A stretch of DNA of 64,000 nt from the NCBI RefSeq assembly GCF_001685015.1, contig NZ_MAYT01000032.1, forward strand, positions 143,536-207,535, read 5' to 3'. This document shows, piece by piece, positions 42,959 to 52,897 of this stretch (the first letter of the stretch is position 1; each line of letters begins with the position of its first letter). The notes beneath the pieces are model-generated. The model was not told the DNA's origin. It saw nothing but the letters and a program-made list of their open reading frames with translations, and ran no database searches. This DNA is from Pseudobacillus wudalianchiensis (GTDB taxonomy: Bacteria > Bacillota > Bacilli > Bacillales > Domibacillaceae). The position numbers and the translations under genes are program-made.

Positions 42959-43729
42959 TTGAAGAGCCAAGGGACTATGAAAGAGCTGATTTATGTTCAC
43001 TTGAATACAGCTCACCAGTATGCAATTTCATATGGAATTGATTTTCATGATTTTGTTCGGAGCCTCTCCCAGGAGCTGAATCATTTATTGCTGTTAAAGC
43101 ACCAATACAGCGGGGCGGATTTTAATATGCACACGAGGTTTAATTATGTGGAAGCAGAAGAGGTTAAGAAGTTACTGAAGGAGCCGATCGCCGAATACGG
43201 AGACTTCTGTTGGCTGGACTTTGATGATATGGAGGGGCTGAATGAGCTGGAGGGCCGGGAGATTGCCGAACTGCTTTACCTTGGCCATTGTAAGCACCAT
43301 TTAAGGGTTCCGTTTTACAGTAAATTGAACAATCGCTACGCCTATCTTTCCGAAGAGGACGAATGGTTTAATAAAACATATTATCGTTATCTACCTGATT
43401 TTTATTCTATGCTGGGACAGGCGATTTCGTTCAAGCTCGGTTATTTCCGAAGTGAGAAAACGATTTTTTCTTTACGGAAGGGGAATTTATTTCCAGCTAT
43501 TCCGAAAGAAATGGTAGCTTCTTTTACTGATAAAATGAAAGAAGGCATGGTTATTTCTTTAACAAAAACAGTTCAAAGCCGCACAAAGGTGGAAGTGCCT
43601 ATTTGGGTAGTAGGCGACTATATTAATATGGATGAAATGTTCGACGAGTATGTAAAGTGCTACAAGCAGGCACCTGATGGGCATTTTGAATTTGATAAAA
43701 AGACTCGCGAATGGAGCGTGTATTTTTAA
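42959..43729 (+). CDS. Hypothetical protein, 256 residues
   Basis: Soluble protein, rich in aromatic and charged residues, no membrane segment and no motif that fixes a function. Notable stretches: ELIYVHLNTAHQYAISYG, CWLDFDDMEGLNELEGREI, RYLPDFYSMLGQAISFKLGY and VPIWVVGDYINMDEMFDEYV. It looks like a well-kept Bacillaceae protein of unknown role. TTG 42959 with GGGGGT eight bases upstream is used; ATG 42977 is an alternative. Divergent from mgtE with 190 bases between. Confidence 0.7.
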   Translation: MKSQGTMKELIYVHLNTAHQYAISYGIDFHDFVRSLSQELNHLLLLKHQYSGADFNMHTRFNYVEAEEVKKLLKEPIAEYGDFCWLDFDDMEGLNELEGREIAELLYLGHCKHHLRVPFYSKLNNRYAYLSEEDEWFNKTYYRYLPDFYSMLGQAISFKLGYFRSEKTIFSLRKGNLFPAIPKEMVASFTDKMKEGMVISLTKTVQSRTKVEVPIWVVGDYINMDEMFDEYVKCYKQAPDGHFEFDKKTREWSVYF

Positions 43730-44157
43730 AAGAAACAAGTCTTGAATAAGTTGATGAAAGCTTATTCGGGGCTTCCTTTTGCGCCATGTGGTTTTGCCGT
43801 TAATAATGTCCAATCCGCCTTTACATACGGTACATACATAACCGAACGAAAAGCAGCCCACAGGCAGTTTCTCTTTCTAGAGTAGACGAGAAGAATGCTC
43901 TTAGCTTTTTCAGCCCTTTACAATGGGGGTTATATAGTGAACTGAACGCATAAGCAAGAGAGATAAAGAATAATCATGATAAAAAGTAAAAGCTTGATAA
44001 GCGTTTGGCAATATTTGCTTAAAAGAGGGGCAGAAGCCGGTGGTGGGAAGGGGTGTAAATCGGGAGGATAGTTGCATGTAAATTTAGTTTTTCTTTGCTT
44101 AAAGCATGATAGAATGGAAACAATGAATTTTTTCATTTACTTATTTGGAGGGTTAAT
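43730..44157. other. 428-base intergenic region before ddl
   Basis: Contains a hairpin just after the upstream gene (GAATAAG...CTTATTC, no T run), a minus-strand open stretch with a CxxC pair (see rejected list), and the ribosome binding site GGAGG of ddl. A weak extended -10 (TGATAGAAT) lies near 44108. No certain gene or repeat. Confidence 0.5.
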
Positions 44158-45213
44158 ATGAGAACGAAACTGTGCTTATTATATGGAGGCAAATCCGCTG
44201 AACATCAAGTGTCTTTACAAACAGCAAAAGCGGTTATTGGAGCACTTGATTTAAATAAATTTGATATTTACCCTATTTATATTACAACAGAAGGAAATTG
44301 GATTGAAGGGAACCAACTGACTGCTCCAGTAGATCAAGTATCCGAGCTGCAGTTTGCGAGCGATGGTCAGTCATCTGCAGTGGCGCACAGTTTGATTTCT
44401 AAAAAATATGATGTTATTTTTCCGCTTTTACATGGGCCGAATGGTGAGGACGGTACTGTTCAAGGGTTACTCGAAGTCATGAACCTTCCATACGTGGGCA
44501 ATGGAGTACTGGCATCGTCAGCAGGCATGGATAAAGTCATTATGAAAAATATCTTTGCTCAAGCCAATTTGCCTCAAGTTAACTATGTATGGCTTACTCG
44601 AAAAGTATGGATGGAAGATAAAGAAGCGGCTTATGAAAAAGCGGAAAAAGAGCTTGGTTATCCATGCTTTGTCAAACCGGCTAATCTTGGATCAAGTGTC
44701 GGTATTAGTAAATGCACAAACCGCGAAGAGTTAGCGGCAGCTTACGAGGAAGCGTTCCAGTTTGATCGTAAAATTATTGTAGAAGAAGGAGTCACAGCCA
44801 GAGAGCTGGAAGTTGGCTTATTAGGTAATGACGATCCTAAATGTTCCGTAATCGGGGAGATTGTTCCGAAAAAGACTTTTTATGATTACAAAGCAAAATA
44901 TGAAGATGGAAATACAGCTTTAATCATTCCGGCTGAAATACCAGAAGATGTACAAACTAATATGAAAAAGATGGCGGTTACGGCTTTCCAAGCATTGGAT
45001 TGCTCAGGACTTGTCCGAGCTGACTTTTTCTTGAATGAAAAGGGTGAGCTGCTGATTAATGAAGTAAATACAATGCCTGGATTTACTCCTTTTAGTATGT
45101 TCCCTTTGCTTTGGAAGCATGCGGGCGTTGAATATCCTCTATTGATCGAAAAACTAATCGAGCTTGCAAAAGAACGATATGAGGAAAAACAGCAACTTAA
45201 ATATACTTTTTAA
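44158..45213 (+). CDS. ddl: D-alanine--D-alanine ligase
   Basis: ATP-grasp enzyme of 351 residues making D-Ala-D-Ala for peptidoglycan. N-terminal [17 protein letters not shown] (8-24), serine loop and [14 protein letters not shown] near 98-111, ATP-grasp block [13 protein letters not shown], and the metal-binding end [31 protein letters not shown] before ATG. Followed by murF 17 bp later, the next step of the pathway. Confidence 0.95.
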   Translation: MRTKLCLLYGGKSAEHQVSLQTAKAVIGALDLNKFDIYPIYITTEGNWIEGNQLTAPVDQVSELQFASDGQSSAVAHSLISKKYDVIFPLLHGPNGEDGTVQGLLEVMNLPYVGNGVLASSAGMDKVIMKNIFAQANLPQVNYVWLTRKVWMEDKEAAYEKAEKELGYPCFVKPANLGSSVGISKCTNREELAAAYEEAFQFDRKIIVEEGVTARELEVGLLGNDDPKCSVIGEIVPKKTFYDYKAKYEDGNTALIIPAEIPEDVQTNMKKMAVTAFQALDCSGLVRADFFLNEKGELLINEVNTMPGFTPFSMFPLLWKHAGVEYPLLIEKLIELAKERYEEKQQLKYTF

Positions 45214-45230
45214 AGGTGGACATTGATTTT

Positions 45231-46607
45231 ATGATGCGTAAGACCATTGAACAAATAGTTAATATAATAAAGGTAGAAAATAACGTCGAAGCATTTAAAG
45301 ACCGACTCGTGGAAGGGGTAGTCATCGATTCCCGAAAAGCGGTAAATGGTCAGTTGTTCGTTCCTTTTAAAGGGGAAAATACCGACGGTCACCAGTATAT
45401 TAGGCAGGCCATTAAACAAGGGGCAGCGGCGGCTCTTTGGCAAAAAGACCGGCCTAACCCGCCTGCCGATTTACCAGTGTTAGTAGTAGAAGATACGTTG
45501 AAAGCATTACAGCAGCTAGCGAAAGCTTATCGGGAAGAGTTGAACGTAAAAGTTATTGGCATTACTGGCAGTAACGGAAAAACCACAACAAAAGACATGA
45601 CAGCAAGCCTCCTCTCTCGAAAGTTTAAAGTACAAAAGACAGAGGGCAATTTCAATAATCATATCGGCCTGCCGCTTACGATTCTCTCTTTAAAAGAAGA
45701 TACAGAAGCAGCTGTTATTGAAATGGGGATGAGCAATAAGGGCGAAATTGACTTATTGACGAAAATCGCTGCTCCAGATATAGCGATTATTACAAATATC
45801 GGAGAATCTCATTTACAGGACTTAGGCTCAAGAGAAGCAATCGCTGAGGCGAAACTTGAGATCGTAAACGGTCTTGCAGAGGATGGTATATTAATTTACC
45901 ACGGAGATGAACCGCTTTTAACAGAAGCCTTACAAGAGACGGAATTAAAAACGCAAACTTTCGGATTAGATGAAAGCAATGATATGTATCTGCTCTCGAT
46001 TGAAACGCTTCAAGAAGGCAGCCGCTTTCAGGTCAATGGAGCGCCTGGTGTAGAATTTTTCCTTCCTATTATAGGGAGACACAATGTGTTGAATGCGATG
46101 GCGGCTATGCTGGCGGCGCGTAAACTGGGCGTTTCTTTCCAAGAGATCAAGCAAGGACTAACATCTATCGAATTAACGAAAATGCGAATGGAAATGACGA
46201 AGGGCATCAAGGGATCGAAAGTGATCAACGATGCGTACAATGCAAGCCCTACTTCAATGAAGGCAGCGATTGAGCTGACTGAAAAAATGCCTGGTTTCGA
46301 ACGAAAGATCCTTGTGCTTGGAGATATGCTTGAGTTAGGACTGGATGAGGAGCTGTTCCACTATCAAGTCGGCCAAGCGGTGAACGGAGAATTTATTGAC
46401 TATCTCTTCACATTCGGGCGATTAGGCCAATTCATTGCCGCTGGAGCAAAAAATTCTCTTGGAGAAGATCGCATCTTTGTCTTTAACGATAAACAGGAAC
46501 TAATTAAAAAATTGAAGTCCATTCTCTCGACCGGCGACTTGGTTGTAGTGAAAGCATCTCGCGGTATGAAACTCGAGGAAGTTGTAGAAGCGCTTGAAAA
46601 TGAGTAA
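45231..46607 (+). CDS. murF: UDP-N-acetylmuramoyl-tripeptide--D-alanyl-D-alanine ligase
   Basis: Mur ligase of 458 residues that joins the Ddl product to the cytoplasmic cell-wall precursor. N-terminal substrate domain (GVVIDSRKAVNGQLFVPFKG), ATP loop GITGSNGKTTTKDM, EGNFNNHIGLPLT, central IEMGMSNKGEI and the C-terminal domain with NDAYNASPTSMKAA. ATG 45231 preferred (AGGTGG eleven bases before); GTG 45216 overlaps that site. Operon with ddl. Confidence 0.95.
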   Translation: MMRKTIEQIVNIIKVENNVEAFKDRLVEGVVIDSRKAVNGQLFVPFKGENTDGHQYIRQAIKQGAAAALWQKDRPNPPADLPVLVVEDTLKALQQLAKAYREELNVKVIGITGSNGKTTTKDMTASLLSRKFKVQKTEGNFNNHIGLPLTILSLKEDTEAAVIEMGMSNKGEIDLLTKIAAPDIAIITNIGESHLQDLGSREAIAEAKLEIVNGLAEDGILIYHGDEPLLTEALQETELKTQTFGLDESNDMYLLSIETLQEGSRFQVNGAPGVEFFLPIIGRHNVLNAMAAMLAARKLGVSFQEIKQGLTSIELTKMRMEMTKGIKGSKVINDAYNASPTSMKAAIELTEKMPGFERKILVLGDMLELGLDEELFHYQVGQAVNGEFIDYLFTFGRLGQFIAAGAKNSLGEDRIFVFNDKQELIKKLKSILSTGDLVVVKASRGMKLEEVVEALENE

Positions 46608-46611
46608 CCCC

Positions 46612-46662
46612 AAGTCATAGGCAGGGGAGCAACGGAATAAGAGGAGCGTTTGTCAACGGCCT
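46612..46662 (+). repeat. Dispersed intergenic repeat, partial copy C
   Basis: AAGTCATAG...AGCAACGG...AGCGTTTGTCAACGGCCT, matching the right end of copies A and B. Directly after murF. Confidence 0.6.
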
Positions 46663-46697
46663 GAAAGCGATTTGAATAGACTTCGTCTCCATTCTTA

Positions 46698-46729
46698 ACG
46701 CCAGGTGAAAATCCTGGTGTTTTCCTTTT
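46698..46729 (+). terminator. Terminator after murF
   Basis: ACGCCAGG/CCTGGTGT stem, loop TGAAAAT, TTTCCTTTT. Confidence 0.85.
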
Positions 46730-46791
46730 GAAGCGGGAGGAAAAGGGGTAATCATTACCGTATATGAAAAGAAAACAACGCAGAAAAGGAA

Positions 46792-47505
46792 ATGGTGAAA
46801 AAGATGATTGGTTGTTTATGCATCCATGGTTTCACTGGAGCCCCTTATGAAGTGGAACCACTCGCTGAATATTTGCATGAAAAAACCACTTGGAGAATCG
46901 TTGTACCGACATTGCCTGGCCACGGAGAAACACTTTCGTTAAAAGGGATTACGTATAAACAATGGATTGAATGTGCAGAAAAAGAAATGGAAAAGCTGCT
47001 TGTTGAATGTGAGACTGTCGATGTGATTGGATTTTCAATGGGCGGGTTAATTGCTGCTTATTTGGCGGAAAAATATCCTGTAGAAAAACTTATATTATTG
47101 AGCGCTGCGGCTAAATATATTAATGTGGGACAGCTGCTCAAGGATATCAAGCAAATGTGGAAAGATATGAGAAGCGGAACGTTAAGCGAAAATGAACTGT
47201 TTTTGCGTTACAAGAATAAGTTTTTGTTCACGCCGATATCAGCAGCTTGGCAATTTCGGAAAATGGCCGCTTGCAGCAAGCCGCTTTTTGCTAAAATCCA
47301 GACACCGACCTTCATTGCTCAGGGGTTGGCAGATGGGATTGTGCCGCCTAAAAGTGCAGAATATATTTACCGCCGTCTGCCGTCTCGCCACAAGGAAATT
47401 TATTACGTGCCGCATGCGAAGCACCATATTTGCCATACGGGGGAAAAGGAGCAGCTGTTTGAAAAAGTCTTTACATTTTTAAAGGGAAGTAGTAGAGTAA
47501 TTTAA
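46792..47505 (+). CDS. Alpha/beta hydrolase, carboxylesterase type
   Basis: Esterase of about 237 residues of the Est30-type carboxylesterase family. Oxyanion HGFTG at 14-18, nucleophile in GFSMGG near 80-85, Asp in QGLADGIVPP near 193-199 and His in PHAKHHICH near 218-226. Substrates are probably short acyl esters. Start uncertain between ATG 46792, GTG 46795 and ATG 46804, as AAAAGGA directly precedes the first. It is inserted between murF and cshA; I do not recall it in that place in B. subtilis. Confidence 0.85.
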   Translation: MVKKMIGCLCIHGFTGAPYEVEPLAEYLHEKTTWRIVVPTLPGHGETLSLKGITYKQWIECAEKEMEKLLVECETVDVIGFSMGGLIAAYLAEKYPVEKLILLSAAAKYINVGQLLKDIKQMWKDMRSGTLSENELFLRYKNKFLFTPISAAWQFRKMAACSKPLFAKIQTPTFIAQGLADGIVPPKSAEYIYRRLPSRHKEIYYVPHAKHHICHTGEKEQLFEKVFTFLKGSSRVI

Positions 47506-47517
47506 ATATCGATTGTG

Positions 47518-47546
47518 TTGTAATAAACCAACAAAAATGGTATGAT
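47518..47546 (+). promoter_or_regulatory. Sigma-A promoter of cshA
   Basis: TTGTAA, 17-base spacer with TGG before the -10, TATGAT. A CTTC-ATGT-GAAG hairpin with TTTTTT follows at 47562-47585, a possible attenuator. Confidence 0.65.
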
Positions 47547-47622
47547 GACAATAACTTTTGCTCTTCATGTGAAGGGTATTTTTTGTTTGATACGGCAATC
47601 GAAATAGAAGGAGAAGAAAATA

Positions 47623-49089
47623 TTGACGAAATTTAAAGATCTAAATTTAAGTGAAACCACTTTAAAAGCTATTGATAAAATGGGATTTGAAGAAGCAACA
47701 CCAATTCAGGCACAGACAATTCCAGCCGGCCTTGAAGGCAAGGATATTATTGGTCAGGCACAGACAGGAACAGGAAAGACAACTGCTTTTGGAGTGCCAA
47801 TGATTGAAAAAATTGATACAAACAACCATACAGTACAGGGATTAGTTATTGCTCCAACAAGGGAACTAGCTATCCAAGTATCAGAAGAACTATATAAAAT
47901 TGGGAGCGGCAAGCGCGTCGGTATTTTAGCTGTATATGGCGGCCAAGACATTCAACGCCAAATTCGCGCGTTAAAGAAACGCCCACACATCATTGTAGGT
48001 ACACCTGGACGAATCTTAGACCATATTAACAGAAAAACGTTGAAGCTTGATAGCTTGCAGACACTCGTATTGGACGAGGCAGACGAAATGCTGAACATGG
48101 GCTTTATTCAAGATATTGAGGCTATTCTTTCCCATATGCCAGCCGAACGCCAAACGCTATTGTTTTCAGCGACAATGCCTAAGCAAATTCGTGCGATAGC
48201 CGAGAGATTTATGAATGATCCTGTAACGATCCGTGTGAAGACAAAAGAAATGACTGTTTCCAATATTGAACAGTACTATGTGAAGGTGCATCAGCGTGAT
48301 AAGTTCGACGTGCTTTCTCGTTTGATTGATGTTCACTCACCAGAGCTTGCCATTATCTTTGGTCGTACGAAAAGACGGGTTGATGAGTTGGCTAACGCCT
48401 TAAGTCTTCGTGGTTATCAGGCAGAAGGCATTCATGGCGACTTAACTCAAGCGAAACGTTTAACTGTTCTCAAGCGTTTCAAAGAAGGGAAAATTGATGT
48501 GCTTGTGGCAACAGATGTAGCTGCCCGCGGACTTGATATTTCAGGTGTTACACATGTGTATAACTATGATATCCCGCAAGACCCGGAAAGCTACGTTCAC
48601 CGAATTGGCCGTACAGGCCGTGCCGGCAAAGAAGGTGTCGCTATTACATTCGTTGAGCCGAGAGAAATGAGCTATTTAAAAGAGGTAGAAAGAACGACGA
48701 AGAAAAAAATGTCACCAATGGCTGCGCCTACGTGGGATGACGCATTAGTTGGCCAGCAACAAGCAGCAGTAAATGAGCTAGAAGAGTCTGTTGCTAAGAA
48801 TGATCTTTCTCAATATAAAGCACTAGCAAAAGGCTTGCTTGATCAGTACGATGCTGAACAGCTCGTAGCTGCTGCGTTGAAATTGATTACGAAAGAGCCG
48901 GATCGCACACCAATTCATATTACGAACGAATCTTCTCTTCCACAAAAGAAAGATAAGTTCCGTTCTAAGAACTCAAGCTCCAAAAAGCCGTATGGCAACC
49001 GTCAGGGCGGACGTTCATCTGGTGGTGGCAACCGCTCTTATAACCGAGATCGCAAAAGCAATCCAAGAAGAAAACATACTTCTCAATAA
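47623..49089 (+). CDS. cshA: DEAD-box RNA helicase CshA
   Basis: Helicase of 488 residues. Q-motif [14 protein letters not shown], motif [10 protein letters not shown] (about 46-54), Ia [14 protein letters not shown] in [48 protein letters not shown]. The C-terminal tail is basic and rich in Gly, Arg and Ser ([19 protein letters not shown]), for RNA binding. CshA works with the RNA degradosome and in cold adaptation. TTG start with AGGAGAAG upstream. B. subtilis has the same gene after murF (ydbR). Confidence 0.93.
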   Translation: MTKFKDLNLSETTLKAIDKMGFEEATPIQAQTIPAGLEGKDIIGQAQTGTGKTTAFGVPMIEKIDTNNHTVQGLVIAPTRELAIQVSEELYKIGSGKRVGILAVYGGQDIQRQIRALKKRPHIIVGTPGRILDHINRKTLKLDSLQTLVLDEADEMLNMGFIQDIEAILSHMPAERQTLLFSATMPKQIRAIAERFMNDPVTIRVKTKEMTVSNIEQYYVKVHQRDKFDVLSRLIDVHSPELAIIFGRTKRRVDELANALSLRGYQAEGIHGDLTQAKRLTVLKRFKEGKIDVLVATDVAARGLDISGVTHVYNYDIPQDPESYVHRIGRTGRAGKEGVAITFVEPREMSYLKEVERTTKKKMSPMAAPTWDDALVGQQQAAVNELEESVAKNDLSQYKALAKGLLDQYDAEQLVAAALKLITKEPDRTPIHITNESSLPQKKDKFRSKNSSSKKPYGNRQGGRSSGGGNRSYNRDRKSNPRRKHTSQ

Positions 49090-49100
49090 ATAGTTTATGA

Positions 49101-49157
49101 TAAGGGACTGTCCCATTAAGTTAGTGAAATGCTAACTTTTGGGCAGTCCTTTTTTAA
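49101..49157 (+). terminator. Terminator after cshA
   Basis: Long stem with interior loops: GGACTGTCCCA...TGGGCAGTCC, inner GTTAG/CTAAC, then TTTTTT. Confidence 0.85.
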
Positions 49158-49260
49158 TAAGCAGATGTATGAATTTAGATAAAAAGATGAACAGAATGAA
49201 ACTTTTACCTCTACTGAAACGTTAGAACAAGAAAACCATAATGAAGGCTGTGGATAGGCA

Positions 49261-49734
49261 ATGAAAGAGCCGGCGAAAAGAATTTCAACAAAGGCTTTAC
49301 GAGTTTGGCGAATATCAGGAGTCATAAGCTCGGTGTTTTTATGGCTGCTGCTAATCGGGGCGAGTGTCGCGATTTTTATGAATCAGTGGCCGCTCTGGAT
49401 CTTTTTTATTCTTGTGGCTGTGGGGGTAGCAGAAGTACTGATTGTGGTTGTCATTCTGCCAAATATGCGCTGGAAGAGATGGCGGTATGAAGTACGGGAG
49501 CGGGAGATTGAGCTGCAGCGAGGAGTGTTTATTGTTCGCCGCACGCTTATCCCTATGACTCGTGTGCAGCATGTAGATACGAAGCAGGGACCGCTTTTGC
49601 GAAAATATGGACTAGGGGCTATTCACATCTCCACGGCTGCGACGATTCATGAAATACCAGCCGTGGAGATAGAAGAAGCAGAGGAGATGAGAAAGGTGAT
49701 TGCAGCTCTTGCAAGGGTAGAAGAAGATGTCTGA
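49261..49734 (+). CDS. ydbS: Bacterial PH-domain membrane protein YdbS
   Basis: Protein of 157 residues with two N-terminal helices (about 17-60) and one bPH_2 (DUF304) domain (about 70-150: EIELQRGVFIVRRTLIPMTRVQHVD). Together with the next protein it forms the YdbS-YdbT pair of Bacillus, reported to influence antibiotic resistance; mechanism not established. Start follows a weak GGATAGG. Overlaps ydbT by 8 bp. Confidence 0.87.
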   Translation: MKEPAKRISTKALRVWRISGVISSVFLWLLLIGASVAIFMNQWPLWIFFILVAVGVAEVLIVVVILPNMRWKRWRYEVREREIELQRGVFIVRRTLIPMTRVQHVDTKQGPLLRKYGLGAIHISTAATIHEIPAVEIEEAEEMRKVIAALARVEEDV

Positions 49735-51193
49735 TCCTAAAAAGCTCCATCCTCTTTCTACATTGCTCACTTTTTTTCGAGAACTAAAAAGTCTTGTCCT
49801 GCCGATTGTCTTTCTCTTTTTTATGGGAAATGGCGAAAAACATAACATTTGGGATTACGTACCGATCATCGGGATAGGAGCCGTTATTTTGTTTGTTCTC
49901 GTTTCAGGTGTTGTAAAGTGGCTGCGCTTTACTTATCGACTAGAAGAGAATGAGCTCAAAATTGAATATGGTCTTTTTGTAAAAAAGAAGCGATATATCC
50001 CGGTTGAGCGTATTCAAAGTCTAGATCTATCCGCAGGAATCCTCCACCGGATGTTTGGCCTCGTTAAAATAAGAGTGGAAACAGCCGGAGCAGGCGGTGG
50101 ATCAGATTCAGAAGCCGAATTGACAGCGATTACGAAAGCGGAAGCGCAGGCTCTCCAGCAATTCATTAATGAGGAAAAAAGCCGGAAGGTCTTAGCGAAT
50201 AAGCAGGATGCCCGTTTCGAAAAAGCAGAGAGTCGGAGCGATAGAGATATTTTTTATCAAGCGGGCCTATTTGAACTGCTGCTGTTAGCAGCCACCTCAG
50301 GCGGGATTGGTGTTGTTATTTCGGCTGTCTTCGCTTTTTTATCGCAGTTCCAGGATATGATACCTTATGAGAAGATTTTTAAAGAAGCAGCTCATTTTAT
50401 CGAGATGGGAACGATCGTAATCGCCATACTTGTTTTTCTCGTTCTGTTTGTTGCTTGGGTGATTTCTATTGGATTAACCCTGCTAAGGTATGCCGGGTTT
50501 GCGTTGAGCAAGGAAGAGGGAAACGTGGTGATTCAAAAAGGGCTGCTCGAAAAACAACAGCTCACGATTCCGATGGACCGCATACAGGGAATTACTATTT
50601 TAGAAAACCCACTTAGACAAATGTTAGGGTATTGCTCTGTTCATCTTGAAAGTGCAGGGGGAGCAGGTGAAGAAAAAGGCAGCGCAAGCATGGTCATTAT
50701 ACCAATGGTGAAAAAGAAAAAAGCGTTACAAATGCTGGCGGAACTATTTCCGGATTATTGTTTCTCAGCCAGTTTGACACCTCTTCCACTAAGATCAGCC
50801 AGCAGATATATTGGAAGAGCGTGCTTATTTGCCACTCCTCCTGTCATAGCCGCAGCCTGGCTGTTTTGGCCGTTTGGGTTATGGGGGCTTACTGCCTTTT
50901 TGCCTGCTTTGCTTTATGGATTTGCCCGTTTTAGAGCAGCAGGGTGGAATGTTAGCGCCGGCCAGCTTACCGTAAGAACAAGGGGTGTTTCCCTGCAAAC
51001 GGTTTTTATGCTCCGTCATCGTATTCAATCCCTGGAAATGATCAAAACATGGCGGCAAAGGCAGAGAAAGCTAGCATCTGTTCATTCGGTTGTTAAAAGC
51101 GGAGCAACCGGTAAAAAAATAAAAGTGACTGATGCTTCAGCTGCTGATGCAGAAGAAATATATCAGTGGTACGAGTTAAGGAAGAAGGGATAA
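49727..51193 (+). CDS. ydbT: Bacterial PH-domain membrane protein YdbT
   Basis: Protein of 488 residues with three bPH_2 (DUF304) repeats near 70-150, 265-345 and 415-485, each with a form of the motif R-I-Q-S/G ([47 protein letters not shown]) and separated by paired membrane helices. Partner of YdbS, immediately upstream. Function unknown beyond membrane location. Followed by acpS after 4 bp, as in B. subtilis. Confidence 0.88.
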   Translation: MSDPKKLHPLSTLLTFFRELKSLVLPIVFLFFMGNGEKHNIWDYVPIIGIGAVILFVLVSGVVKWLRFTYRLEENELKIEYGLFVKKKRYIPVERIQSLDLSAGILHRMFGLVKIRVETAGAGGGSDSEAELTAITKAEAQALQQFINEEKSRKVLANKQDARFEKAESRSDRDIFYQAGLFELLLLAATSGGIGVVISAVFAFLSQFQDMIPYEKIFKEAAHFIEMGTIVIAILVFLVLFVAWVISIGLTLLRYAGFALSKEEGNVVIQKGLLEKQQLTIPMDRIQGITILENPLRQMLGYCSVHLESAGGAGEEKGSASMVIIPMVKKKKALQMLAELFPDYCFSASLTPLPLRSASRYIGRACLFATPPVIAAAWLFWPFGLWGLTAFLPALLYGFARFRAAGWNVSAGQLTVRTRGVSLQTVFMLRHRIQSLEMIKTWRQRQRKLASVHSVVKSGATGKKIKVTDASAADAEEIYQWYELRKKG

Positions 51194-51197
51194 GAAG

Positions 51198-51548
51198 ATG
51201 ATACAAGGCATTGGCATGGATATCGTAGAAATTAGCCGAATTCAAAAGCTCATTGAAAGGCAGCCGAAATTTATTGAACGTATATTAACGAAAAAGGAGC
51301 AAGAAATATTTCACAGTAGAAAGGGCCGCCGGCAATATGAATACGCTGCTGGACGCTTCGCAGCTAAAGAAGCTTTTGCCAAAGCGCTTGGAAGCGGAAT
51401 TGGTGAGACTCTTTCTTTTCAAGATATTGAAACGGCAGCAGATGAATATGGAAAGCCTTATATTGAAGCGCCTTTTTCTTCGGGTGTACATTTATCAATC
51501 ACACATAGCCAAGAATATGCGGCTGCCCAAGTCATCATCGAAAAATAA
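51198..51548 (+). CDS. acpS: Holo-[acyl-carrier-protein] synthase
   Basis: Phosphopantetheinyl transferase of 116 residues that activates ACP for fatty acid synthesis. Family marks: [12 protein letters not shown] (4-15, with metal Asp) and [14 protein letters not shown] (about 52-65, with metal Glu), C-terminal [22 protein letters not shown] context, coupled to ydbT. Confidence 0.94.
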   Translation: MIQGIGMDIVEISRIQKLIERQPKFIERILTKKEQEIFHSRKGRRQYEYAAGRFAAKEAFAKALGSGIGETLSFQDIETAADEYGKPYIEAPFSSGVHLSITHSQEYAAAQVIIEK

Positions 51549-51558
51549 ATAAAAAAGA

Positions 51559-51625
51559 ACAGCCCCTTTCGGACAATCATATTTTGGAAGGTTGTCTCAT
51601 ATATTTTTAATGCGAAAGGGGTTGT
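51559..51625 (+). promoter_or_regulatory. Structured leader before the lipoprotein gene
   Basis: Outer stem ACAGCCCCTTTCG (51559-51571) with CGAAAGGGGTTGT (51613-51625), inner stem GACAATC with GGTTGTC. The outer arm covers GGGG just before the GGTG of the start codon region, so it may control translation. There is no T run, so it is not a simple terminator. Confidence 0.55.
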
Positions 51626-51631
51626 GGTGAA

Positions 51632-52648
51632 ATGACAAAAAGAAGGTTAGTCTGGCTCTTATGCCTGGTTGCTTTATTTGTTCTTTCTGCCTGCGGAGCA
51701 AAATCTAAGGAGGATGTGACGAAGGATTTAAATGAAAAAGCGGAAGAGATGAAAGGGTACAAGGCTACCGCGAAGATGACGCTGCAGACAGGAGAGGAAA
51801 AACAGGCGTATCACGTAGAAATTTGGAATAAAGACAATCATTTTTACCGTGTAGAATTATCGAATGACAAGAAGGATCAAAGTCAGATGATCTTGAAGAA
51901 CGAATCGGGTGTATACGTTTTGACGCCATCTTTGAATAAGAGCTTTAAATTCCAAAGTGATTGGCCAAAAAACAGTAGTCAAGCTTATTTGTTTGAGTCG
52001 CTTGTCAAAGATATTAAAAGTGACCAGGAAGCAGTATTCAAAGAAACAGACAAGCATTATGTATTTGAAACAAAGACAAGATATCCAAACAGTCACATGC
52101 TTCCTCTTCAAGAAATTACGTTTAATAAGCGTGATTTAGCCCCAGTTTCTGTTAAAGTAATGGACCCGGACCGCAAAGCGGTGTTAACGGTCAGCTTTAC
52201 GAAAGTAGACTTTAAGGCGAGCTTTGAGAAATCATCTTTTGATGTAAAAAAGAATATGACTGGAGCTCAATTAGAGATGCCGGTGCTTGCTCAGGAAAAG
52301 GATGAGGAGTTTACGGTTTTTTATCCGCAGGCAGAGGTTGTAGGAAGTCGTTTAATTGAGGAAAATGAAATGTTAACAGCGAATGGCAAGCGGATTGTTC
52401 TCACGTATGGAGGGGATAAGTCGTTCACCGTTGTGGAGGAAAAAGCGGCATCGCTGTCGGCAGCCTCGATCGAAACAGCGAGCATGAACGGCGAAATGGC
52501 TGATCTTGGCTTTGCTTTTGGAGAAATAACCGATCAGTCACTTTCCTGGTCTTATAAAGGCGTTGATTATATGATTGCTTCTAAAGATTTAAGTGAAGCC
52601 GAAATGATTGAAGTGGCCCGATCAATGCAAGCGGAAATGGAAAAGTAA
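51632..52648 (+). CDS. ydcC: Outer-surface lipoprotein, LolA-like (YdcC)
   Basis: Lipoprotein of 338 residues: signal peptide with lipobox LSAC (cysteine 21), then a LolA/LppX-type beta-sheet domain and a C-terminal DUF4367-like domain. B. subtilis YdcC stands in the same place. It would be anchored on the outer face of the membrane; ligand unknown. A strong hairpin in the mRNA precedes its start. Confidence 0.87.
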   Translation: MTKRRLVWLLCLVALFVLSACGAKSKEDVTKDLNEKAEEMKGYKATAKMTLQTGEEKQAYHVEIWNKDNHFYRVELSNDKKDQSQMILKNESGVYVLTPSLNKSFKFQSDWPKNSSQAYLFESLVKDIKSDQEAVFKETDKHYVFETKTRYPNSHMLPLQEITFNKRDLAPVSVKVMDPDRKAVLTVSFTKVDFKASFEKSSFDVKKNMTGAQLEMPVLAQEKDEEFTVFYPQAEVVGSRLIEENEMLTANGKRIVLTYGGDKSFTVVEEKAASLSAASIETASMNGEMADLGFAFGEITDQSLSWSYKGVDYMIASKDLSEAEMIEVARSMQAEMEK

Positions 52649-52692
52649 ATAGAAATGGCTGCATCAAGCTTGTGATAGATGCAGAGGGGTTT

Positions 52693-52720
52693 GGGAACGG
52701 GAATTCGACGTTCCTTTTTC
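52693..52720 (+). terminator. Terminator after ydcC
   Basis: GGAACG/CGTTCC stem, TTTTTCTTTT. Confidence 0.85.
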
Positions 52721-52897
52721 TTTTGAATAAAAGTCTAGGCGAGTGTAAACAACGAAGCCTGAACGATGAATAATCTCATTTCTAGATCAGTCAGGGGGTT
52801 TTTACCGCGACAGCCCTTGCTGTATACTTAAAATAAGGTTGGTGAGAAATTGAATCTTCCAACTTCACGTATACAGATAGGAAAGAAGGGGCAAGTG

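Noticed and set aside
43559..43861. Minus-strand open frame of 100 codons with a CxxC pair (YVCTVCKGG) and basic stretch
   Set aside because: It overlaps the end of a convincing gene on the other strand, has only a GTG start with a poor ribosome binding site, and shows no family. A remnant gene is possible but not supported.
52850..52897. TTG 52850 as start of alanine racemase
   Set aside because: Adds 16 residues not expected at the N-terminus; a second ribosome binding site fits TTG 52898 better. Kept as an alternative.
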